7,903 nucleotides of DNA from Ferruginibacter sp. (GCA_025357775.1 JANXOQ010000008.1:1-7903), one strand, 5' to 3'. Counted from the stretch's first letter, positions 1 through 6,575 are shown. Notes: generated by a model from the sequence alone, not told the origin. A program made the numbers and translations.

Positions 1-524
1 CAAACGACGATAAAAATTTATTGGCTTGGAGAGCCGCTACTGGAGAAACAGCTTTTGAAAAAACACCTGCTGGTGACATGAAAATAGCAGAGCAAGAATT
101 TTTTGACAATGCTTTGTTGTTTGTGGCAATGATAAAATCTGGAGTGGAACTTGCTTTTGAAACAATGGTAGAAGCAGGCATCAAAGAAGAATCTGCTTAT
201 TACGAATCGTTACATGAAACACCATTGATAGCAAATACCATTGCCCGAAAAAAATTATTTGAAATGAACAGGGTTATTTCAGATACGGCGGAATATGGTT
301 GTTATTTATTTGACCATGCTTGCAAGCCATTGTTGGCAGATTTCATGAAAAAAATAGATACGGATGTTATCGGAAAAAATTTTAATGAAGGGAAAGATGC
401 TGGCGTGGATAATAAAATAATAATACAAATAAATCATGCTTTGAGAAACCATCCTGTAGAAATTGTAGGCGCTAAATTAAGACAAGCAATGACGAATATG
501 AAAACGATAAGTACAACCACATAA
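1..524 (+). CDS. ilvC: Ketol-acid reductoisomerase (class II), C-terminal part, 5' truncated by window edge
   Basis: IlvC converts acetolactate or acetohydroxybutyrate to the dihydroxy acid using NADPH and Mg2+, the second common step of valine and isoleucine synthesis in the cytoplasm. Only the last 173 codons are visible; the frame is open from base 3, and the N-terminal Rossmann domain lies outside the window. The visible part matches the C-terminal knotted helical domain, with [28 protein letters not shown] and ISDTAEYG. In AYYESLHE the two glutamates (bases 204-206 and 216-218) and the serine of ISDTAEYG (279-281) have the spacing of the E. coli metal/substrate residues Glu389, Glu393 and Ser414. 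The remaining sequence continues past this domain like the long E. coli-type (class II) enzyme rather than the short class I form. The stop codon abuts the next start (TAAATG), so translation is probably coupled to ilvA. Identification is from remembered family motifs. Confidence 0.96.
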   Translation, partial: NDDKNLLAWRAATGETAFEKTPAGDMKIAEQEFFDNALLFVAMIKSGVELAFETMVEAGIKEESAYYESLHETPLIANTIARKKLFEMNRVISDTAEYGCYLFDHACKPLLADFMKKIDTDVIGKNFNEGKDAGVDNKIIIQINHALRNHPVEIVGAKLRQAMTNMKTISTTT

Positions 525-1931
525 ATGAATATAACGTCAGAAATATTATTAGATTTTACAGCAGCAGCGCAACGACTTAAAAAAGTTGTAAATAAAACAC
601 CACTGCAACTCAATGTAAATCTTTCTAAGAAGTACCAATGCAATGTGTATTTGAAAAGAGAAGATTTGCAAGTGGTGCGTTCGTATAAACTACGTGGTGC
701 ATATAATATGATGAGTAGTTTATCGCCAGAGCAATTGCAGCGTGGTGTTGTATGTGCAAGTGCAGGTAACCATGCGCAAGGTTTTGCTTACAGTTGTAAA
801 AAACTAGGCACAAAGGGTGTTGTGTTTATGCCAGTAATTTCTCCTAACCAAAAAATATCACAAACAAAAATGTTTGGAGAAGAATTTATAGAGGTAAAAT
901 TAATTGGCGATACGTTTGATGATTGTGCCATTGCTGCAAAAAAATATACAGAAGAAAACGGAATGACTTTTATTCCACCATTCGATGATTATAAAATTAT
1001 AGAAGGGCAAGCCACTGTTGGAGTGGAAATATTTGAACAATTTAATAAGCAACAAGAAAAACAAAACAAAGAAAACAACGAAAACAAAGAAAAAAGCGAA
1101 GTCACATCGCTCCAATCTCTTGCACCAATCTCTCAGGTTTCCTCCCCCTTCGGGGGAGATAGAGGGGGCTTCTTTGAGGGAGATAGAGGGGGCTTTGGCT
1201 TTACTCTTGATTATATTTTTATGGCAGTCGGCGGTGGCGGCCTTAGCGCTGGCGTAGGTTCATATTTTAAAACATTTTCTCCGCAAACAAAAATAATAGG
1301 TGTAGAGCCAAAAGGTGCACCAAGTATGTATGCGGCATTAAAAGCTGGTGAGCCTATAACAGTAGAAAATATAGAACGCTTTGTAGATGGTGCTGCTGTA
1401 AAACGGGTGGGCGACATAACTTTTTCCATTTGTAAAAATGTATTGGATGATATGTTGTTGGTGGACGAAGGGAAAGTATGTACTACCATATTACAATTGT
1501 ATAATGAAGATGCTATTGTAGCAGAACCTGCAGGTGTTTTAAGCATTGCCGCCTTAGATGAATATGCCGAAAAGATAAAAGGAAAAAATATTGTGTGTGT
1601 TATTGGTGGCGGTAATAATGATATAGATCGCATGCAGGAAATTAAAGAACGCAGTTTGCAATACGAAGGCCTGAAACATTATTTCCTTATTCGATTTGCT
1701 CAACGACCTGGTGCGTTAAAAGAATTTGTAAACCATGTATTGGGAGTTAACGATGACATTACTCGGTTTGAATATATGCAAAAACATAATAAAGAAACTG
1801 GCCCTGCATTGGTGGGGATAGAATTAAAAACAAAAAGTGATTATGAGGTATTGTTGAAAAATTTAAACAACTATCATATTAATTATACAGAATTGAAGAG
1901 TGGTGATAATGCTTTTGGTTATTTGGTTTAG
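525..1931 (+). CDS. ilvA: Threonine ammonia-lyase (threonine dehydratase, short form with one ACT-like domain) carrying an in-frame insertion
   Basis: IlvA is a PLP enzyme that deaminates threonine to 2-oxobutanoate, the committed step of isoleucine synthesis. The 468-residue product shows SYKLRGAY with the PLP lysine at residue 55, the SAGNHAQG substrate loop at 79-86 and the phosphate-binding GGGGLSAG loop at 236-243. A single ACT-like regulatory domain follows at about 386-468 (HYFLIRFAQRPGALKEF), as in the short Bacillus/Corynebacterium type, so isoleucine feedback is likely (inference). The ATG directly follows the ilvC stop with no Shine-Dalgarno sequence, fitting an ilvC-ilvA operon. 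Oddity: about 65 residues separate the helix ending VGVEIF (170) from VGGGGL (235), where the family normally has about 15. The extra residues (about 174-226) are a Lys/Glu/Asn/Gln-rich stretch followed by a Gly/Asp/Arg/Phe repeat. The frame stays open, so the gene looks functional. Confidence 0.95.
   Translation: MNITSEILLDFTAAAQRLKKVVNKTPLQLNVNLSKKYQCNVYLKREDLQVVRSYKLRGAYNMMSSLSPEQLQRGVVCASAGNHAQGFAYSCKKLGTKGVVFMPVISPNQKISQTKMFGEEFIEVKLIGDTFDDCAIAAKKYTEENGMTFIPPFDDYKIIEGQATVGVEIFEQFNKQQEKQNKENNENKEKSEVTSLQSLAPISQVSSPFGGDRGGFFEGDRGGFGFTLDYIFMAVGGGGLSAGVGSYFKTFSPQTKIIGVEPKGAPSMYAALKAGEPITVENIERFVDGAAVKRVGDITFSICKNVLDDMLLVDEGKVCTTILQLYNEDAIVAEPAGVLSIAALDEYAEKIKGKNIVCVIGGGNNDIDRMQEIKERSLQYEGLKHYFLIRFAQRPGALKEFVNHVLGVNDDITRFEYMQKHNKETGPALVGIELKTKSDYEVLLKNLNNYHINYTELKSGDNAFGYLV
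1044..1202 (+). repeat. Repeat-derived in-frame insertion inside ilvA
   Basis: This block of about 159 bases encodes the residues missing from usual IlvA proteins. Its first half is A-rich and encodes a polar stretch. It then holds CCAATCTCT twice (1112-1120 and 1125-1133), a perfect 7-bp palindrome CTCCCCC-TTC-GGGGGAG (1142-1158), and an exact 18-base direct repeat (1154-1171 and 1178-1195; 24-base period). The C- and G-runs contrast strongly with the AT-rich surroundings. Boundaries are inferred from the family length difference. Similar C-rich/G-rich palindromes followed by AGATAGAGGGGGC are, from memory, frequent in intergenic regions of Bacteroidota genomes; that link is not verified here. 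Confidence 0.75.
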
Positions 1932-2060
1932 GTCATTCATAACTTTTTTAGGGGGTGGCCAAGCGAAAGGAGTTTGATTGAAAACATTATCAATAATAAA
2001 TATTAATAAGTTTTAAAAAAAGAAGTTTCTTCCTGTAAAAAATTTAAAACTCTTGCAATT

Positions 2061-2088
2061 ATATAAAATTTCGTAGTAAATTTTATAT
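2061..2088. repeat. Perfect 11-bp inverted repeat with 6-base loop
   Basis: ATATAAAATTT (2061-2071) and AAATTTTATAT (2078-2088) are exact reverse complements around the loop CGTAGT. The stem is entirely A/T and is not followed by a T-run, so it is a poor classical terminator. It could be a weak terminator for ilvA, a binding site, or chance in AT-rich DNA. Confidence 0.5.
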
Positions 2089-2153
2089 GCTTATTTGTAG
2101 TTTTCGTTTCATTTGTAATTATCTCTTTTCTCGGTAAAAGATGATAAAATCAA

Positions 2154-2183
2154 TATGTTTTTCACCCTTTTTCCTTACTTTTG
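2154..2183 (+). promoter_or_regulatory. Bacteroidota-type promoter for atpG
   Basis: TACTTTTG at 2176-2183 fits the Bacteroidota -7 element TAnnTTTG. The -33 region is weak: only TATG at 2154-2157, 18 bases upstream. Transcription would begin near 2190, leaving a leader of about 30 bases before the ATG at 2221. This placement argues against the in-frame ATG at 2155 as the translation start. Confidence 0.5.
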
Positions 2184-2220
2184 TTCTTCAAAAAAAGGCT
2201 TATACCTAAAAAATAATAGC

Positions 2221-3102
2221 ATGAGTGGTGCATTAAAAGAAGTAAGGATTCGAATAAAAAGTGTTCAAAGTACCCAACAAATTACCAAAGCCATGAAAAT
2301 GGTAAGTGCTGCAAAGCTTCGTCGTGCACAAGATGCTATTACACAAATGCGCCCATATGCACAAAAATTGCAAGAAATGCTTAGCAATATTGTAAGTAGT
2401 AGCGAAGGTGAATTAGGTATGTCTTTGGCCACAGAAAGAGCGGTTGAAAAAGTAATGGTAATAGTTGTAACGAGTGACCGTGGTCTTTGTGGTGGTTATA
2501 ACAGTAATCTGATAAAACTAGCAAAAAGTTTGTTGATAAACAAATATGCTGCACAACATTCAAAAGGAAATGTTACTTTTTTACCAATTGGCAAAAAAGG
2601 GTATGAGCATTTTAGTAAAAATGGTTTTAAAGTAATAGATAAATATTGGGATATTTTTACTGGTCTTAGTTTTGAAAAAGTGCAAGCAGCTGCAAAATAT
2701 TCTATGAATGCATTTGCAAATGGAGAGGTAGATAAAGTAGAATTAATTTTTAGTGAGTTTAAAAATGCTGCTTCTCAAGAATATATTGCAGAACAATTTC
2801 TACCCGTACAAAAAGCTACTGTAACTGCATCAAATAAAAAATCTGATTTTATTTTTGAACCAAGCAAAGAAATATTAGTGGCTGAACTAATGCCAAAAAT
2901 ATTGAACACACAATTGTACAAAGCTGTATTAGACGGCAATGCAAGTGAGCATGGTGCACGTATGACGGCAATGGATAAAGCAAGTGATAATGCAAATGAA
3001 TTATTAAAATCATTAAAAATAAGTTACAACCGTGCAAGACAAGCGGCTATTACTACAGAGCTTAGTGAGATTGTGAGTGGGGCTGCTGCGTTAAATGGTT
3101 AA
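2221..3102 (+). CDS. atpG: F-type ATP synthase, gamma subunit
   Basis: The gamma subunit is the central rotor shaft of F1, linking the c-ring to the alpha3beta3 catalytic head on the cytoplasmic face of the membrane. The 293-residue product fits the family length of about 285-295. The N-terminal helix reads IRIKSVQSTQQITKAMKMVS followed by AAKLRRAQ (about 10-37). TSDRGLCGGYN is at 84-94. The C-terminal helix carries HGARMTAMDKASDNA and ends YNRARQAAITTELSEIVSGA. The ATG at 2221 was chosen because MSGALKEVRIRIKS begins where family members begin, and the in-frame ATG at 2155 would lie upstream of the predicted transcription start. No Shine-Dalgarno sequence is visible. Neither neighbour (ilvA, scpB) is an atp gene; usually atpG sits directly after atpA. 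It appears to be transcribed on its own. Confidence 0.97.
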   Translation: MSGALKEVRIRIKSVQSTQQITKAMKMVSAAKLRRAQDAITQMRPYAQKLQEMLSNIVSSSEGELGMSLATERAVEKVMVIVVTSDRGLCGGYNSNLIKLAKSLLINKYAAQHSKGNVTFLPIGKKGYEHFSKNGFKVIDKYWDIFTGLSFEKVQAAAKYSMNAFANGEVDKVELIFSEFKNAASQEYIAEQFLPVQKATVTASNKKSDFIFEPSKEILVAELMPKILNTQLYKAVLDGNASEHGARMTAMDKASDNANELLKSLKISYNRARQAAITTELSEIVSGAAALNG

Positions 3103-3279
3103 TTAGCCAATTAGCTGATATGCTAATTTGCTAATGTTTTCAGTTCGGAATTTTTTTAGCAACAGTAAAATTTTATTTTTAAATATTTAATTGTATAATT
3201 TTTCAAATTCGTAATACTCTTTAAATTATTAGAGACCCCATTAGCAAATTATCGAATTGGCTAAATAGCAAATTATCAG
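3103..3279. repeat. atpG-scpB spacer bounded by a two-part inverted repeat
   Basis: Directly after the atpG stop, TTAGCCAATT (3103-3112) pairs perfectly with AATTGGCTAA (3255-3264), and TAATTTGCTAATG (3124-3136) pairs perfectly with CATTAGCAAATTA (3239-3251). The two arms therefore match in the same nested order and enclose about 100 bases of very AT-rich DNA. On the right side TAGCAAATTATC occurs twice (3242-3253 and 3266-3277), the second copy ending two bases before the scpB ATG. There is no gene. The element could fold in the transcript, act as a terminator, or be a decayed mobile repeat; which one is not decidable from sequence alone. Confidence 0.7.
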
Positions 3280-3999
3280 ATGGAAATATCTCAAATTATA
3301 CCACACATTGAAGCGCTTATTTTTGCAAGTGATAAGTCTTTATCGGCTACAGAAATAACAGAACTTATAAATACTGCCCTTGGTTTTATAGAAGACCGTG
3401 CAGATATTGAACAGGTGCTAGCAGCTATTGAGGGTATTAAAGAAAAATATGACAGTGAATTTTATGCATTTGAATTAAAGCAAAGTGGTGGTGGATGGCA
3501 ATTTTTGACCAAGCCAGCATATCATAAAACAATAGCATTAATAAACGGAGATAAATTTATAAAAAGATTATCTACAGCATCGCTTGAAACCCTCAGTATT
3601 ATTGCATATAAGCAGCCCATTACTAAAAGTGAAATAGAAAGTATACGTGGTGTAAACTGTGATTATGCTGTACAAAAATTATTAGAAAAAGATTTAGTAA
3701 TCATCAGTGGCAGAAATGAAGATGCTGTGGGTAAGCCGTTAATTTATTCTACTTCTAAGTCGTTTATGGATTATTTTGGTATAAACAGTGCAGATGAATT
3801 ACCAAAAATAGATGAGGTAATAATGGAAGAAATGGTAAGAGCTACACAAATAGGTGAACTAACACAAAATGTAGGTATACATAAACGTGATGTAGTTGGT
3901 GAAGCTGATGATATACACATTGTAATAGAAGAGGTACCTAACCATTTACATGAGGAAGAAAATGAAGAAAAAGTAATTGTAGAAGGAGAAAACGAATAA
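3280..3999 (+). CDS. scpB: Segregation and condensation protein B
   Basis: ScpB is the winged-helix dimer that, with the kleisin ScpA, forms the SMC condensin complex that compacts and separates chromosomes. The 239-residue protein opens with IIPHIEALIFAS (6-17). Its strongest signature is LSTASLETLSIIAYKQPIT (97-115), followed by EIESIRGVNCDYAVQKLLEKDLV (118-140) and GRNEDAVGKPLIYSTSKSF (144-162), then FGINSADELP (166-175). These are the two winged-helix domains of the family. The tail from about 208 is rich in Glu and probably disordered. It is a little longer than the usual 180-200 residues because of this tail. The ATG at 3280 is preceded by repeat sequence with no Shine-Dalgarno motif. 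scpA is not adjacent in this window. Confidence 0.94.
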   Translation: MEISQIIPHIEALIFASDKSLSATEITELINTALGFIEDRADIEQVLAAIEGIKEKYDSEFYAFELKQSGGGWQFLTKPAYHKTIALINGDKFIKRLSTASLETLSIIAYKQPITKSEIESIRGVNCDYAVQKLLEKDLVIISGRNEDAVGKPLIYSTSKSFMDYFGINSADELPKIDEVIMEEMVRATQIGELTQNVGIHKRDVVGEADDIHIVIEEVPNHLHEEENEEKVIVEGENE

Positions 4000-4207
4000 A
4001 AAGTCCCTTAAATGCCCTAATGAAGATTTTGAATTTTCATAATTCGGAAAATTTTTCTAAATAATATGATGATTCTGTAAAATTTTCTTTTAGTATTTTT
4101 CTTATTTGTATATTTATTAAAATACTTTAATAATCTTATTATAAACTCTAAAAATAACTGGCTCCAAAAGTTACTCATGGGAGATTTTGGGTTGGGTTAA
4201 TTCTAAA
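4000..4207. other. Spacer between scpB and lysA
   Basis: About 208 AT-rich bases with no gene. A weak hairpin lies at 4032-4056. A copy of TTCGGAA (4043-4049) followed by GTAAAATTTT (4077-4086) resembles the same pair in the atpG-scpB spacer. No lysine riboswitch (L-box) layout and no clear TAnnTTTG promoter was recognised before lysA. Confidence 0.5.
4032..4056 (+). terminator. Weak hairpin with short T-run after scpB
   Basis: AATTTTC (4032-4038) pairs with GAAAATT (4047-4053) around an 8-base loop, and further T residues follow (4054-4056). The stem has a single G-C pair, so termination strength is doubtful. Confidence 0.3.
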
Positions 4208-5413
4208 ATGAATCATCTTTCTAACGATCACCTTTCAAACCTTGCAAGCCAGTACGGTACGCCATTGTACGTTTATAATGCCGAAAGTATAAAGATGCAA
4301 TATGAAAAATTAACTTATGCTTTTAGAAACAGCAATGCAAAGTTTTTTTATGCTTGTAAATCGCTTACAAATGTAAATGTGCTGCGTTATGTCCGTTCGC
4401 TTGGTGGTTCTCTTGATTGTGTGAGTGTGAACGAAGTAAAACTCGGATTGATAGCAGGTTTTACTAAAGAGGAAATATTGTACACCCCAAACTGTGTGGA
4501 CTTTGAAGAAATATTAGAAGTAAAAGAATTGGGTGTAAATATTAATCTTGATAATATTTCTATTCTGGAGCAGTTTGGAAATAAATTTGGAAACAGTTAT
4601 CCTATTTGTATTCGCTTAAACCCACACATATTAGCAGGAGGAAATTATAAAATTTCTACTGGGCATATTGATAGCAAATTTGGAATATCTATACACCAAA
4701 TGCGCCATATAGAACGAATTGTAAAAACCACTAACTTACGTGTAGAAGGCATACACATGCATACAGGCAGTGAAATAAAAGACATCAATGTTTTTTTAGA
4801 AGGATTAGAAGTAATGTTTTCGATGGCTACTCATTTTCCTGATTTAAAATATATAGATTTGGGTAGTGGCTTTAAAGTGCCTTACCAACCTGGGGATAAA
4901 GAAACAGATATAAATTTATTAGGCGAAAAAGTTGCTGAAGCCTTTGCACAATATGAAACTGAAACAGGAAAAAAATTGCAAGTATGGTTTGAGCCAGGCA
5001 AATTTTTAGTGAGCCAAAGTGGTTACTTAGTTGTAAAAGCAAACGTAATCAAACAAACTACCTCTGCCGTTTTTATTGGCGTAGATAGTGGTTTCAACCA
5101 TCTCATACGCCCAATGATGTACGACTCGTATCACCATATAGAAAATATAAGTAACCATGAAGGCACGCCACGTATATACAATGTAGTAGGCAATATTTGT
5201 GAGACAGATACTTTTGCATGGGACAGAACTTTACCCGAAGTAAAGGAAGGTGATTTTCTTGCTTTTTACAACGCAGGTGCGTATGGTTTTGAAATGTCAT
5301 CGAACTTTAACAGCCGCTTGCGCCCAGCAGAAATAATGATAGAAAATGGTGAAGCAAGGGTAATAAGAAAGAGAGATGTGTTTGAAGATTTGTTGAGAGG
5401 GCAGGTGATGTAG
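4208..5413 (+). CDS. lysA: Diaminopimelate decarboxylase
   Basis: LysA decarboxylates meso-diaminopimelate to L-lysine using PLP, the last step of lysine synthesis. The 401-residue protein has the fold type III alanine-racemase-like barrel. FFYACKS carries the PLP lysine at residue 51. HMHTGSEI is at 184-190, the PLP phosphate glycines GSGFKVPY at 219-226 and EPGKFL at 262-267. The C-terminal beta domain has the CE-x-D motif (CETD, 331-334; usually CESGD-like) and GAYGFEMSSNFNSR-RPAE (357-375), with the active-site tyrosine at 359. EPGK replaces the more common EPGR. The ATG at 4208 was chosen over an in-frame TTG at 4187 because MNHLSNDHLSNLASQYGTPLYVY starts at the usual distance from the barrel. 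It stands alone, without an aspartokinase or dapF neighbour, and converges on the peptide cyclotransferase gene. Confidence 0.96.
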   Translation: MNHLSNDHLSNLASQYGTPLYVYNAESIKMQYEKLTYAFRNSNAKFFYACKSLTNVNVLRYVRSLGGSLDCVSVNEVKLGLIAGFTKEEILYTPNCVDFEEILEVKELGVNINLDNISILEQFGNKFGNSYPICIRLNPHILAGGNYKISTGHIDSKFGISIHQMRHIERIVKTTNLRVEGIHMHTGSEIKDINVFLEGLEVMFSMATHFPDLKYIDLGSGFKVPYQPGDKETDINLLGEKVAEAFAQYETETGKKLQVWFEPGKFLVSQSGYLVVKANVIKQTTSAVFIGVDSGFNHLIRPMMYDSYHHIENISNHEGTPRIYNVVGNICETDTFAWDRTLPEVKEGDFLAFYNAGAYGFEMSSNFNSRLRPAEIMIENGEARVIRKRDVFEDLLRGQVM

Positions 5414-5735
5414 AGATTTTGAAATAAGCAAACCTGATATACATATTTTCAAATAAAACTTTTTTTTCGATTGTTAACATTAGTCGAAAAACAGATATAT
5501 AAGTTTAAGATTCGGCTTAACAATTGTTTGATGAATTGTTTTTTACACATCTAAAGAATAAACAAATGCTTTAAACACAAACTGCCGATGATAATACAAA
5601 AAAAATCTATGCTAGATCGATGGGAGAGTATAGTCTTGAAATTGTTCATTTTAAAACAGCACAATCTCAATAATATTTTATTGTTGGCATATTGTGGGAT
5701 AATTTTAAAATAATATGAGATTTTTAGCTAAGATT
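5414..5735. other. Convergent spacer between lysA and the cyclotransferase gene
   Basis: About 322 bases of AT-rich sequence with no supported gene. It contains an 8-bp inverted repeat (TTTTTCGA at 5463-5470 and TCGAAAAA at 5484-5491), a hairpin with a T-run (5519-5544), and a small CAATAA/TTATTG stem (5668-5683). These would suit transcription termination from both sides. A 41-codon frame at 5588-5713 exists but has no recognisable product. Confidence 0.55.
5519..5544 (+). terminator. Possible intrinsic terminator for lysA
   Basis: AACAATT (5519-5525) pairs with AATTGTT (5534-5540) around GTTTGATG, and the stem runs into a T-tract ending at 5544. It lies about 105 bases after the lysA stop. 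The stem is short and AT-rich, so the call is tentative. Confidence 0.35.
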
Positions 5736-6557
5736 TTAATTCACCCTCACCTCAAATATTTTAGGCCAACGCTTACCAGTTATAAAAAATGTTTTAGATT
5801 CTTTGTTGTAAGCAATACCATTTAAAGTTTTTTCTCCATCTGTGCCAATAATATCTTTTGTATCAAATAAATTATCAAAATTCATTTTGCCAACTATTTC
5901 ACCTGTTGCTGGGTTTATTTTTATAATATCATTTGTATGCCAGTGGTTGCCCCACACAAACCCATCTACATACTCCAATTCGTTTATTTCACTTACAGCA
6001 CCAGTAACATCATGTATTTCTAAAGCGCTTTTTATTTTAAAAGTTAATGGATCTACGATATACAATTTTGTATCGCCAGTTGTAATAAATAAATCAGTAC
6101 CATTGTTTGTTAATCCCCAGCCATCTAAAGCCCAAGTAAGTTGTTGTATTGGTTTTGTAATATTGTTTACATCGTATACAAATACCTTATTAGATTTCCA
6201 AGTTAGTTGATATAATTTTCCATTGAGAATAGTTATCCCTTCTCCAAAAATTTTATCAGTCCCCATCATATTTTTCTTTTCTGCTATGCCTGTTTTTGCA
6301 TCCCCAAATCTAAGTACTGAGTTTTTAAAATCACCACCACTTTCATATAATTTTCCATTGAAAAATTCTAACCCTTCTGTAAATGTAGCGGTATCGTGAG
6401 GGTATTGCCCAATAATGCTATTTGAAATAATTTTTGTATTTATATTTTTTGTAATAGGCTCTTCAGTTGGTTCTGTGTTTTTTGCATCTATATATACTTT
6501 ATAAACTGCAGTGGCTATAAAAAGTAATAACACCGCAAGTAAAATTTTATTCCTCAT
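5736..6557 (-). CDS. Glutaminyl-peptide cyclotransferase (glutamine cyclotransferase), beta-propeller type, membrane-anchored or secreted
   Basis: The enzyme cyclises N-terminal glutamine of peptides to pyroglutamate, releasing ammonia. The 273-residue protein matches the plant/bacterial five-bladed propeller family (papaya, Zymomonas and Myxococcus type), not the metal-dependent animal type. It shows FTEGLEFFNGKLYESGG (59-75), FGEGITILNGKLYQLTWKS (104-122), DGWGLTNNGTDLFIT (145-159), INELEYVDGFVWGNHWHTNDI (191-211) and LNGIAY followed by TGKRWPKIFEV (245-270). Residues 1-19 are a basic then hydrophobic signal peptide or membrane anchor without a lipobox cysteine, so it probably acts outside the inner membrane. 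The ATG at 6557 was chosen because the in-frame TTG at 6578 falls within the predicted -7 promoter box. It lies 65 bases after the dehydrogenase gene on the same strand. The physiological substrate is unknown. Confidence 0.9.
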   Translation of the reverse strand: MRNKILLAVLLLFIATAVYKVYIDAKNTEPTEEPITKNINTKIISNSIIGQYPHDTATFTEGLEFFNGKLYESGGDFKNSVLRFGDAKTGIAEKKNMMGTDKIFGEGITILNGKLYQLTWKSNKVFVYDVNNITKPIQQLTWALDGWGLTNNGTDLFITTGDTKLYIVDPLTFKIKSALEIHDVTGAVSEINELEYVDGFVWGNHWHTNDIIKINPATGEIVGKMNFDNLFDTKDIIGTDGEKTLNGIAYNKESKTFFITGKRWPKIFEVRVN

Positions 6558-6575
6558 GCTCGTAAAATTGAATTG

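Larger units (their letters stand above)
1932..2220. other. Spacer between ilvA and atpG
   Basis: This AT-rich stretch of 289 bases holds no convincing gene. It starts with a short G-richer patch (about 1951-1972), contains a perfect AT-rich palindrome at 2061-2088, and ends with a promoter-like site at about 2154-2183. No clear GC-rich intrinsic terminator for the ilvC-ilvA transcript was found. Confidence 0.6.

Noticed and set aside
1044..1202. Frameshift or pseudogene status of ilvA
   Set aside because: The reading frame is continuous through the insertion and all catalytic motifs on both sides are intact.
1211..1633. 140-codon open frame on the minus strand within ilvA
   Set aside because: It lies wholly opposite the strongly conserved IlvA coding sequence and its peptide resembles no family; a shadow frame.
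2155..2220. In-frame upstream ATG that would extend AtpG by 22 residues
   Set aside because: The extension has no family counterpart and would precede the predicted transcription start.
3103..3279. CRISPR array suggested by repeated TTAGCAAATT-like units
   Set aside because: Units are short, imperfect and partly inverted, with no regular spacers and no cas genes.
4187..4207. In-frame TTG that would extend LysA by 7 residues
   Set aside because: An ATG at 4208 gives the expected N-terminus and no feature supports the rarer start.
4000..4207. Lysine riboswitch before lysA
   Set aside because: The spacer is almost pure A/T, with none of the conserved helices or GC-rich core expected of an L-box.
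5588..5713. 41-codon open frame on the plus strand in the lysA downstream spacer
   Set aside because: Its hydrophobic C-terminal half looked like a small membrane peptide, but there is no promoter, ribosome site or recognisable similarity, and short frames are expected by chance.
5842..6210. 122-codon open frame on the plus strand opposite the cyclotransferase gene
   Set aside because: The minus-strand product has clear family motifs across this region; the plus-strand peptide does not.
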